NCBI GenBank assembly: GCA_000611775.1
Contig: KK106986.1
Coordinates: forward strand, 310,001-374,000
DNA length: 64,000 nucleotides
Reading direction: 5' to 3'
Source of the DNA: Umbilicaria muhlenbergii
Lineage: Eukaryota > Ascomycota > Lecanoromycetes > Umbilicariales > Umbilicariaceae
Under the pieces are notes generated by a model that saw nothing but the letters and a program-made list of their open reading frames with translations, was not told where the DNA came from and did not search any database. This document shows, piece by piece, positions 9,074 through 18,087 of the stretch (its first letter is position 1; each line of letters starts with the position of its first letter). Both the position numbers and the translations under genes were made by a program.

Positions 9074-11365
9074 CTAGTGCCGATGCTCCAGGCTATTATC
9101 GCCACTTCGCGATGTGGATGATGTGGGTGATATGTAAATGGTGCTAGGTAGTCTTGGGTGTGTTTTGTGTGTCGTCTGAAGAGGTTGCAACGGGAATGTA
9201 TGACTGCCACCGCCCTTAAGATGATCGAGGAGAGGATCCGCCTCCTCACCCGCGTCATGCTTGTTGAATACAGGCTCGCCTTCAATTACTTTAGTCCCTG
9301 TATCTTTTGTTTTCCACGTCCAAACCAAGCTTCGCCTGCCCGGCCTCTCCGCACGTCCACGTACCAGCTTGTATCTGGCTTTTAGCGCAAGCTCGATGAG
9401 TATCTCGGGAATGTCCCGAAACCAGGCGGTGTGCTTCTTGAACCATCTCGTCCGCCGAAGACCCCGAGAAGCCTTTTCGTAATTCTCCGAGCTGATGTGG
9501 CTTTGGGAGCACCACTCCGCAACAATAAAGGCGAATCCAATGCTCATGATGCAACATGATAGCGCTGTCCCAAGAGCCCAATACATGACCACGCCTGCTG
9601 AGCGATAGTACGCAACGTCTTCGAAGTCAACGTAGCCACCGAGGGCGCTCCACGACGATGACATGCACCCACAATTCTGGTAGGAGCCAAACGTCTGAGC
9701 GAGTATAATATAGCAGAGCCAAGCAAAGCTAACGAGTTCGTATGGGCGAAACCAGACTATTTCCAATTGGTCCCTGGGGCTGAGCGCTGTCCACCAATTC
9801 ATCAGCTTACGCATTGATTTTCTCGCTTCCAACGTCCACGCATCACTATCTACACGCTCTAACTTTTGCACAATCCCTGTGACTACCCTCTCCATGGCAG
9901 AGTTCGTTGAGTAACGTCGCAGCCAGTTGCCTGTCGGTGACTCTGGAAGAACTCCCTCCGGAAGAAACCACCATACAAACATTTCGGAGATGAGGATAAA
10001 CACGGTAAGGATAACAAATATCATGTATCCGCCACTCCTGCAACCGAGTCCGACGGTAGGTGTGAAGAACGAGATTATAAATGCTCCTGCGTTAGTCCCG
10101 ACGACAAGGGTGGTGGCGCTGAGTATCTGCCATAACTCCCGAAAATCGAACGAGCGTAGACCAGGGCTTTTCTCCTCCCCAAGTATAAGTTTGGTCCTGG
10201 CCAATTCGGCGTCTTGCAGCCAACCTCTGCCATATCTGGCGATAAAGGTAGCCTCACTACCGGCGAGTATCGGTTGGGCTACGCCATAGTGAAACCGCTT
10301 TCTCCCTTGTCCTGCGAATTGCGTAAAGAAATCGTCGTGGGAATATTCGTAAGAGTCGAGTTCGTGTGTCCAGTCGAAATCATGCGACGAAGTGCTTCTG
10401 AGATTCTTCATAAGATCCTTCAATGCCGTGTTCCGCAGCACTGGATCGAGAACAGCAGTCCGAACATCCTCTAGAAGACGATTCAATTCAAAGCGAGTGT
10501 TATCTGCTGCGGCCGGATTCCGATCCACGATACTGCATAAGATCAAGACTGGCAGCCAAGCAAGGAGAAACCCAAGAGCGAGATCATGCGCGGTGTGATT
10601 TAACCCTAACTGGCCAAAGGCAGCTTGGATGGACAACCCGAGAGCAAATAGAAACCACATGACAGAGATGAAGACGGGCACCACCCCCCGTCTACGACCG
10701 TCCCTTAGAATCTTCGCAAGCTCCAGGCGTCTCAGCACGAGACTCCTCCGTGTTTCATCCGCAGTATGAGATAGCTGCAAGCTTTTGCTGAATAAAGCGA
10801 TCCTTAACAGCCTTTCCGGCGCCTTGCCATACGTCATAACTCTAGTAGAGTATTGATTCATGACGGAGAGGATGTACATTGAGTCTCTGATCTGCGCGAA
10901 TTCCGACTCAGGACCAGGCACATCTTCGTAGGTTGTAGCCATATCCACCAGCATCGCGCATTTGGCCGTCACTTTTATGTTCCAGAGGATGTATGAAAGA
11001 GACGCGATGGGAGAACCAACCCATCGGATTAGAGCCAGAAGGGTCTGTAGAAATTGATTGCTCTCGTATGGGGCTTGCAAGAGCATGCCCACAATGGGGA
11101 GGAGCCATGTTGTAATGGTAGCCGCAGCATCGGCCCATGGATAGTATGCATTACCAGTCCCACAGACCTTTCTGCATCCCTCATGCGTGATGAGCTGAGG
11201 CGGCTTGAAAGAGTGAGCGAGGATCCCGTGAACAGTTCCATTGTAGCTGTATTGCTGGTATTTACCTCCAGGGCCAGAATTTTCTTGAAAAAGCTCGCTG
11301 CAGGCGGTAAAGTTGGGGCGCATCGTGTACAACGGTAACCTTGCAAGCTGTGCGACGCGAGCCAC
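9074..11365 (-). CDS. Large multi-pass membrane protein of unknown function
   Basis: An intronless frame of 763 residues. Hydrophobic segments that look membrane-spanning include ITTWLLPIVGMLL, VFISVMWFLFALGLSIQAAF, LALGFLLAWLPVLILCSIV, YMIFVILTVFILISEMFVWW, YELVSFAWLCYIILAQTF and YWALGTALSCCIMSIGFAFI, with two or three weaker ones, giving roughly eight or nine spans. A cytoplasmic-looking loop in the middle (RRLELAKILRDGRRRGVV, then NRLLEDVRTAVLDPVLRN) is charged. The N-terminal region has cysteines and NxS/T sites (NFTACSELF, YNGTVHGIL), as expected if it faces outside. No signal peptide is obvious, so a further upstream exon is possible. Long intronless multi-span proteins like this are frequent and uncharacterised in filamentous ascomycetes; I assign no transport function. 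Confidence 0.75.
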   Translation of the reverse strand: MARVAQLARLPLYTMRPNFTACSELFQENSGPGGKYQQYSYNGTVHGILAHSFKPPQLITHEGCRKVCGTGNAYYPWADAAATITTWLLPIVGMLLQAPYESNQFLQTLLALIRWVGSPIASLSYILWNIKVTAKCAMLVDMATTYEDVPGPESEFAQIRDSMYILSVMNQYSTRVMTYGKAPERLLRIALFSKSLQLSHTADETRRSLVLRRLELAKILRDGRRRGVVPVFISVMWFLFALGLSIQAAFGQLGLNHTAHDLALGFLLAWLPVLILCSIVDRNPAAADNTRFELNRLLEDVRTAVLDPVLRNTALKDLMKNLRSTSSHDFDWTHELDSYEYSHDDFFTQFAGQGRKRFHYGVAQPILAGSEATFIARYGRGWLQDAELARTKLILGEEKSPGLRSFDFRELWQILSATTLVVGTNAGAFIISFFTPTVGLGCRSGGYMIFVILTVFILISEMFVWWFLPEGVLPESPTGNWLRRYSTNSAMERVVTGIVQKLERVDSDAWTLEARKSMRKLMNWWTALSPRDQLEIVWFRPYELVSFAWLCYIILAQTFGSYQNCGCMSSSWSALGGYVDFEDVAYYRSAGVVMYWALGTALSCCIMSIGFAFIVAEWCSQSHISSENYEKASRGLRRTRWFKKHTAWFRDIPEILIELALKARYKLVRGRAERPGRRSLVWTWKTKDTGTKVIEGEPVFNKHDAGEEADPLLDHLKGGGSHTFPLQPLQTTHKTHPRLPSTIYISPTSSTSRSGDNSLEHRH

Positions 11366-12084
11366 AACTTAGAAGCTGATGCTGCACGAATCCGAGCTTG
11401 AAAGCCCTAGTGTCAAATAAGCTACTTGGTAGGGAAGAAACCCACGGATAGAACATGCTACACGAAACTTGCACGTTCCGCTAAGGCAAGTCCCCATTTT
11501 TAAGTAGGACTGGAATTAAGGAAAGCGTAGAGTCATGCGGCAATCCCACAGACTTGCAAGGGATGCGTGTGGCGGATTGGAGAAGGTCCTCAAGCTCTTG
11601 CCTCGAAACTGCTGCCTCGAGGCTGCAGCGAGCGACAAAAAGAGTCATGAACATCAAAGAAGTCAGACGCATCGAACGGCAAGCGATAAGCACAAGGGGC
11701 AAAAAGGCAACACGTGTCTGACAGGGTCCGAAGCAACATCATGTGCGTTGAACCAGGATACTTGGGGCGCGGCGTAGGTTCTTTAAGAAATTGACCCCAA
11801 CGGCGTCGAAGACGCCGCTGTTGCTTCAGCCGCGAATTCCTGCTGGTACGGAGTAGCATGTGAACCTCTTGTCCACTGCGGGCCAAAACGACAAGAACAT
11901 GGTAGTTGTCGCCGTGATTGGTCGATGGTCCTACACCCACCAGGAGCAGTCAGGATCGAGCTGAATGATTGAGCTGAATGATCGGCGAGCTCGATCCGCC
12001 TTGGATTGCGCTTCCACTGTACTCGTATTTCCGTAGCGATTCTTGAGCCGTAGCGTACCTTATGCTCGGAACATTACCTTATTA
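11366..12084. other. Gap upstream of the membrane protein
   Basis: Promoter side of the reverse-strand membrane protein gene. Open frames on both strands are short and not protein-like. I see no repeat or RNA gene. Confidence 0.6.
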
Positions 12085-12684
12085 GAGAGGTTTCGCACCT
12101 CTCTACCACCTCAACCCCACCCCTACCACCTCATGTGCACGACGTAGGCAATTTGCAGTTAGTGAACAACTAGCGTTTGGTCAGTCTATGCTGTTTACCT
12201 TGTTGGAAAATCATAACAACGCGACAAAGATCAGCAATTTCACCTTGTATAATTCATTCATAAAATCACATCTGTGAGATACTCCTCTAGACTAGATTCT
12301 CTATATCACAGTACAGTAGTATGTAGATGTTAAGACTTATATACTGCAATCATAATTGTTCTGCTCTGTTTTACACAAAAATGACACTATACAGCAGATT
12401 TCTACGCACACAGTATGGATAATTGTTAATGATCTTCAAGCTCTATACTCTTTCAGGCTGTAAGAGGTGCTCAAGAGGAGAGCTAGCTATGCAAGCGCTC
12501 CTGATGTGTATCAGGAGCGCTTGCATAGCTAGCTCTCCTCTTGAGAAACAAACACGGAAGTTCACGGATACAAAATTGCAGAGAAGCTAAGCTTGAGGAG
12601 CATGGGTGATTTCCAGTCTAGTAGGGGCGTGGAAACACACCGCTAAGCCTATTGTTAACGGAACAAGTGCTTGCGAAACCTCTC
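12085..12684. mobile_element. 600-base TA-flanked MITE-like element
   Basis: The 13-base string GAGAGGTTTCGCA at 12085-12097 returns as its exact reverse complement at 12672-12684, and each end is bordered by TA (12083-12084 and 12685-12686). That is the expected structure of a non-autonomous Tc1/mariner-type insertion. The inside has no coding frame. It contains a CCACCCCTACCACC-rich left part, an AT-rich middle (about 12180-12420) and the long palindrome at 12470-12545. The TIRs are short, so the assignment rests on the exact match plus TA borders; chance pairing is unlikely but not excluded. Confidence 0.55.
12470..12545. repeat. Perfect 76-base palindrome
   Basis: Positions 12470-12505 (starting CTCAAGAGGAGAGCTAG) are the exact reverse complement of 12510-12545, with a four-base loop GTGT at 12506-12509. 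The arms are 36 bases with no mismatch. It would form a very stable cruciform or RNA hairpin. It lies inside the TA-flanked 600-base element. Perfect arms this long are normally lost quickly, so it is either recent or maintained by gene conversion. Confidence 0.95.
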
Positions 12685-12686
12685 TA

Positions 12687-13249
12687 TTAAGACTGCACGT
12701 CTTCGTACTGAATACATATGGGGGCACGTGTCAGTCGGAAGAGGCCTGCAACTCAGGGTCTTGTCGAGGTTCATAATGGGCGTGCCTAAAATGACGCCTT
12801 GGCGTTCTACCACGTTCATTGACACCCCTACCACGTGTGCCTACCTAAACCCAAGGCTGTCGGTTAAGTAGGTACCTACGGAGACCAACAATGTTGCCGC
12901 GTGCTTCATGGGGGCTGTCTACGCCATCGTCGCTGGTTTAACCCACTCTCTTCATGCGGGGATCAGCGATCCTTGCCGCCTTTGAAACTGACACCACCCC
13001 AGGCGCAAAAAGGAAGCAATTCGGTTTCGGAGCTGAGCACTTCTAGCAGACTTCGTTCGCGCTGGTTCCTGCAGAGCTTGGCGCAACGGAGCTTTTCAGA
13101 GGATTCTATGTGCTCACTAAGGTATCACAGTCGAGTACAGCTCAGGAGGCTCAAAGTACGATCAACCCGCAGGACATGTAAAGGAGATGAAGGACAGCAG
13201 GAGAGAAGACCACCAGGGAGATAGTTACATTCATTCAGTGCGGATCGTC
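12687..13249. other. Gap between element and SERAC1-like gene
   Basis: No gene supported. A CCCCTACCAC string at 12825-12836 resembles the one just inside the left end of the 600-base element, which may mark a second, more decayed copy of its terminal region. Forward frames here (for example 12901-13224) look like chance. Confidence 0.5.
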
Positions 13250-16138
13250 CTACATCTTTTTCCTATGGAATGCATTGTTGAAGAAAGACGATGCTTTCCT
13301 ATGCAGAGATTTGGCTTGCCCGGCTCTTTCCCGTAAGTGCACGATCCTGATCTGCCTGCGATGATCAACGGCGAAAAGCTTGTCGCCTGCTTCGTTGAAC
13401 CGAAGAGACACCATTTGCGAGTCTAGGTTCTGCTCCATTTTAAAGTTAGGCACCTCAAGTGGCTTTTCGCTGGTGTCGGAGGATATACCGTAGTCTTTTG
13501 GGGTCGCCGACGTAGTACCGAAGAGGCCTCCTGCATGGAGTGGGATGAGACAGAGCTTTCCGGCGGTGTCGAGGAGGGCAATTAGATCCCCAGCCGGGGC
13601 GACGGCTGCTGCGCAGATTCGGTAGTGCATTCTCAAATGGACTTGCTTTAGGTCGTGTCGTGCCATATGTGGATGATGTTGACGGTCGATTAGAATTGGT
13701 GCGATCCAGCTCCGTTGGCCTTGGTGCTCGTGGGAAGAGGCGTCCGGATATGTCGTGCAAAGTATGTAACAGTTTCCTTTCTTAACAGAGCGCCAGAAAG
13801 TTGTGGAGGTAATTCCCCCTTGTCCCTGGTAGGAAGCTCAATAGTAAGCGTTTCGATAGGCCAACGGCAGAGATAGGTGTAGCGCCCTGCACTCACTTGG
13901 ATGAAGTTCATGCTTATTGTGCAGACAGGATCACGCGGACCAGCGTCCTTAACCTCATAGACCATCACTTGCTCAAAATATTGCTCACGAGATTGCCTAT
14001 ATACAGTGCAAGCAAGCAGGGATCCATCCGGCGAGAAGCTCAACATCTTTGGATCTGTGCCCACTAAAGATATTCGAGGAAAACCCACAGTATACAGGCC
14101 GTTGCGATTGATTCGATAAAGCTGGACCTCCTGTACGTCTCCCTCACCGCTGCGAAGGCCTACAGCAACTAAGATCTCCTGGCTTGTGCTCTGAGTCATG
14201 TCCTCATAGATAGCCAAGCAATTGATGCCTCTCGGAGGCTCAACCGTGCGCTTGAACTTCTCGACCATTTCTGAATACCTAAGTTCCCAGAGTAGCCAGG
14301 TTTCTCGATTCGCCGCAACAAAAAAGCTGTTACTGATCGCAGCACACCGCCATGGTAGCTTGCCATAGTGATTCATTGATGCCAGAAGCTGTGGTGCCGG
14401 TCCCGATATACTCTTATATACCTCTGCTTTGGTCTTACTCAGAAGATATGCTGACTGGCAATCTGGCGATAGTCCAGCCTTGCTGTATGAGTGGCTCAGA
14501 ATGCCAATCTTTGGCAGTTCCTTCGTTTCAACGGGGAAGCTTTCCCGAGTGTCCTCTGGGAAAGATCTCGGAAGAGCAGGCTCAAGCCAGTTTGAAAGGT
14601 CTTTAACTTAAGTCTCCCTGTTAGCATAGTTCTTGAGAGCTGATTAGCTTTGCGGATCTCGTTGGAGAGGATGTGACTTCTCCAAGTAATTACAGTTTGA
14701 AGTCGAGAATTCAGACGCGACTGTAAGAAGTGGAGAGGCACTTACCTGGTTGATACGGCTTATCTCCCGTTTCAGGGCTTGTGCCTGATAACAATGACGA
14801 AGGCTTTTCGGAAGGTCCAGGTAGCGCGAAGGGAGAGCTTTCAGAGCTCTGAGGGCTGTTCGCCCAGTATGGGATGTCAGAGCGTATTCGTTCAGAAATG
14901 ATATCATGCAAAACCCATTTGACTGTATCAAAACTTGAATCATCCTTGCCAAACTCGTTCATATCAAAATGATCGCACGGCAGGGGACGTTCAGATCTTC
15001 TAAGTCCCGGTTCCAGTGTTGCCGAGTCTTCAGTAACAAGTGTTATCCGATCACGTTTAACGTCCGTCGCCTTGCCCAGCTCCAGTTTGTCCACAATCTT
15101 TCCGATATTAGAGGATTTAGTTTCATAGAAGCACCCAATGCCCGGTCCCCTGAATTCTTTTACCATTTCTGAAAAATCTCGCCTTAACCTTCGTAGTGCT
15201 TCACTGTTCTGTTCCATTAGTCTAAGTATTGAGACCTGCACTTGTGTATGTTTGATTTTAGCCAATGCGGGCATTTCGTCTGTGAACCATTTGTCCATGC
15301 CTCGAAATGGCGTTCCGAAGAACAGGATAGCTTCGGTGTGCCTGAAAAGATTTTTGCGGTCTTTAGAATTCTTGGCGTCAACAAATGCCTACATTGTCAG
15401 CTTTGCGGGAGAGCTCAAGGTGGGAAGGAGGCAAATTATAATCTACCTGCATCAAAACAATTCCACCAAAACTATGCGCAATAAATAGCAATGGTTGGCT
15501 GAAAAGCTTCACACTAATCAGCAGACTGCTCCTTCATTGTTTAGTACAGACTTCATACATTATGGCGCTTGTCATGCAAACCATCGAGAAGCGCTACTGC
15601 TACAGCTTCCTGATTTGTGCTAATCGCTTCATCCCCAAACCAATTTGACTCGTATCCGAATATCCATACACAGGCACCTGGAATGAACTCAACGAGCTGA
15701 TGTTCCAGCCAATTCCACGTATCGGTATCACTCTTCCGGACCCAAGTCTTGAGAGGATGAGCGGCTAGTCCGTGAACTGCGATGACACTTGATGTATTGT
15801 TAGTGTCTGTGTGTGGCACTAGGATGCTGCCAAAGAAAGTAAAGGGTATCATACTTAAGGGACACTTTGCCCGGCGGGTGGTGAAGTTCTTTCAATCCTC
15901 TCCACTGAGTATCGAACTGAAAGTTCCTCTTGGTGGTCTGCATTTCCCCCTTGTCGACTCGGCTTTGGATATCGAGCCCACAAGGGCCTATCTGGTGTCG
16001 ATCTTGAAGAACGTCTCGCAAACCATAATGTGGGGTGTCCGAGAGCCTCGCTGCCGCAGCGCCGAAGGAAAATGTTGGAAAAAAGGCATCTGTTTCGAGA
16101 TTCGACTTTTCCGTCGGTCGCTCAGGCCCGAAGCTCAT
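13250..16138 (-). CDS. SERAC1-like alpha/beta hydrolase with WD-like tail
   Basis: A multi-exon reverse-strand gene starting at 16138 (MSFGPERPTEKSN). The N-terminal half is a DUF676/SERAC1-type lipase-like fold: SVIAVHGLAAHPLKTWV, then CVWIFGYESNWFGDEA, the nucleophile elbow AHSFGG, and ILFFGTPFRGMDKWF; the end of that domain is RPLPCDHFDMNEF with the expected histidine. After a low-complexity linker comes a C-terminal half with propeller-like repeats (KMLSFSPDGSLLACTVY, AAAVAPAGDLIALLD, MVSLRFNEAGDKLFAVD). Introns include 13826-13896 with donor GTGAGT and one of about 140 bases ending near 14610; the first intron ends near 15826 but its donor is not fixed. In related fungal proteins this hydrolase domain often precedes a NACHT module of NLR-like receptors; none is seen here. 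The substrate is unknown. Confidence 0.8.
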
Positions 16139-16567
16139 GTGTGAGCTTCGAACAGAGTGACAAAATAGCGGTGTAACGAGGTATTAATGGATCGGCCACA
16201 CCCCAACATGCTACTAATGGATCCACTGCTGCCTTTATCCGGCAGAAACAAGGCAGACAACGCGAAGCTTGCAAGGCTATCAGATAACAAGTTCCAGCGT
16301 ATCAGACGTACGAGGCGCTGCCCAAAAATGAGTTCTTTACCTATTCAGGTATGCTATCCTACCAATCAGAGCCTTCAGATCAGGGCGTTCCGGATTAGTA
16401 AAGTCTTTGATGAGCAAGACCGCCGATCTATGCAAAAACCCCAGAAAACAGACGATACAGGGTGGAAGAGCCAACGAGACGCGCTGCCCACTAAGAAACT
16501 TGCCTGAACGGGTAAAAAGCTCACTCGTGGGCGGTGCCTCGTACACCCCATCCCATACCTGACACCA

Positions 16568-16575
16568 CCTGCATA
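16568..16575. repeat. Left target-site duplication of the transposon
   Basis: CCTGCATA directly precedes the left terminal inverted repeat and is repeated exactly after the right one at 17745-17752. An 8-base duplication fits hAT and some Mutator-like elements. Confidence 0.9.
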
Positions 16576-16761
16576 GGGAGTTTCTATTCTGCAGCCACGC
16601 TAGAATTTAATACCATACAGCTTAATAAGCCTGACTTTTCCAAATACGGTAATTCTACTTCAAAAATTAGAAGGGTAAAGAAATGAAGTTGATTAAATAG
16701 AATATATTGCAAGCTGTTCACCCCTTGCCCTCACTGCTCCTCAAGCTCCCCGCCGCCCCCC

Positions 16762-17086
16762 CTACCCCTTCAGCTCGCTGTCGTCGTCGCGGCCCCATTC
16801 CTCAGGCATTGCCCCAGCGCGTTCACGCCTCCACTCATCCAGTTGAGACTCTGTAGCCCCCTTCAAGCGTAGCTGGGAGTCTGTGGCCTCCACCCACGCC
16901 CAGGGGAGCTCTGGAAGCCCCCCTCAAAACCTTTGAAACCCTCATTTTCCTTATGGGACCTGTGACTTTACCCAAATGGGTAATCCACCTCACGAAAAGT
17001 GAGTCTCTTGCCTGCTCTGAGAGCTCTGCCGCTGCCTCTGCGAGTCGGTAGTAGCGCTGAAGAAGGGAGTCGCAGATCTCCTGAAA
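16762..17086 (-). pseudogene. C-terminal exons encoded in the transposon
   Basis: On the reverse strand a protein-like stretch (FQEICDSLLQRYYRLAEAAA, ending near ITHLG) follows a 44-base intron at 17087-17130 with donor GTAAGC and a TACTAAT-like branch site. A second GT-AG intron (roughly 16887-16984) joins it in phase to DSQLRLKGATESQLDEWRRE and the stop at 16762-16764. The sequence looks like the C-terminal tail of an element protein whose catalytic middle has been deleted. No conserved transposase motif is present. Confidence 0.4.
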
Positions 17087-17206
17087 CTGTAAGTCATTAG
17101 TAGTGTACTGTAGATCAGGGGTAGGCTTACCTCAAGTCTCCGCCTCAGTGACCACCTGAATCTTCATTGAGCAATCAATGACTGAAAAGGAGGGCTTCTG
17201 CCTCTT

Positions 17207-17578
17207 TCAAAGGCCTGTTCCCTCTCCTTTCAGCCTATGGTCCCTCTTCCTATGCTGTTGACAGCGGAAGTAGGCCATCATCTGGTCAGGATAGGTCCGG
17301 ACCTTCCTAGATGACGACCAGACGTTGTCGACGTGCGGCCAGTATGCCTTGAAGTCGGCGGCAGTGAGCACCTGAGTCTCACGGGCGGAAAAGAGACGTT
17401 CTCGGACCTCTATAAGGTTCGGGGGGGCGGTGTATAGCCTAGACATCATGTCCGGGGATGGTGTGAGGGTGTCGGCGGCGATAGGGGGGCTATAGGGGGC
17501 TATAAGGGGCGTAGGGGGCGTAGGGGGCGACGACGGCAGCGGCGGCGGCGGCGGCGGTGAGGGGAGCGACGGGGACAT
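17207..17578 (-). CDS. N-terminal fragment of element-encoded protein
   Basis: A 123-residue frame inside the transposon. It starts with a proline/serine-rich leader and continues with FSARETQVLTAADFKAYWPH, VDNVWSSSRKVRTYPDQ and YFRCQQHRKRDHRLKG. The cysteine and histidines with aromatic residues resemble the N-terminal DNA-binding region of fungal Mutator-like transposases, but I cannot confirm the zinc ligands. It stops before any DDE catalytic domain, consistent with an internally deleted copy mobilised in trans. It could also be a protein captured by the element. Confidence 0.45.
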   Translation of the reverse strand: MSPSLPSPPPPPPLPSSPPTPPTPLIAPYSPPIAADTLTPSPDMMSRLYTAPPNLIEVRERLFSARETQVLTAADFKAYWPHVDNVWSSSRKVRTYPDQMMAYFRCQQHRKRDHRLKGEGTGL

Positions 17579-17744
17579 TAAGGAGGACGGGGAGGACGAG
17601 GAGGAAGGGTTTAAGAAGCCTGCAGACGTGTCAGCGCGTTGTTTACATCAAAGGGGGGGGTTGGCACGCAGGGGGCAGGCTTATTAAGCAGTCACGGGGC
17701 TGTATGGTATTAAATTCTAGCGTGGCTGCAGAATAGAAACTCCC

Positions 17745-17752
17745 CCTGCATA
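17745..17752. repeat. Right target-site duplication of the transposon
   Basis: Exact copy of CCTGCATA found at 16568-16575, directly abutting the right terminal inverted repeat. Confidence 0.9.
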
Positions 17753-18087
17753 CTGCACAAGCAGGGCGTCGGAAGCCTTAGCCGCTTAGGATAGGTAATT
17801 TCGCTTGTCTCGTTTCCTAGGTGGTTGTTCTGTCATTCAGCCTCGTGGAAATTATAAAAGCAGACTGCAGGCTTGTGCGTGTATTGCATACTGGGGGTCG
17901 GTGAAAATCTCAGCTAGCCTTATGTAACCCCATGTCCTTTCATATGCTCTATCTGTCTATCCCATCGCATCGCCATTGATTTTGGTTTCCTTATTCTTCG
18001 GCGTTCAGGTCCGTTGAATCAATCAAATCCCACTCATACTGACATAGTTCTTTGCCCGCAGACCCTGCCGTGCATGTGACCTCCAGC

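Larger units (their letters stand above)
16576..17744. mobile_element. Non-autonomous DNA transposon with 46-base TIRs
   Basis: The 46 bases at 16576-16621 (starting GGGAGTTTCTATTCTGCAGC) are the exact reverse complement of 17699-17744, and an exact 8-base duplication CCTGCATA borders both ends. A second shorter inverted repeat (CTTAATAAGCC at 16621 against GGCTTATTAAG near 17678) follows inside. The element is 1,169 bases and carries reverse-strand coding pieces but no room for a full transposase. Identical TIRs and an intact target duplication indicate recent insertion. The superfamily is undecided between Mutator-like and hAT; TIR length and GGG ends favour Mutator-like, the 8-base duplication fits either. 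Confidence 0.9.

Noticed and set aside
13690-13900. Apparent frame break in the SERAC1-like gene between its two C-terminal frames
   Set aside because: A 71-base intron at 13826-13896 with donor GTGAGT joins NFIQ to GQGGITSTTFW in frame.
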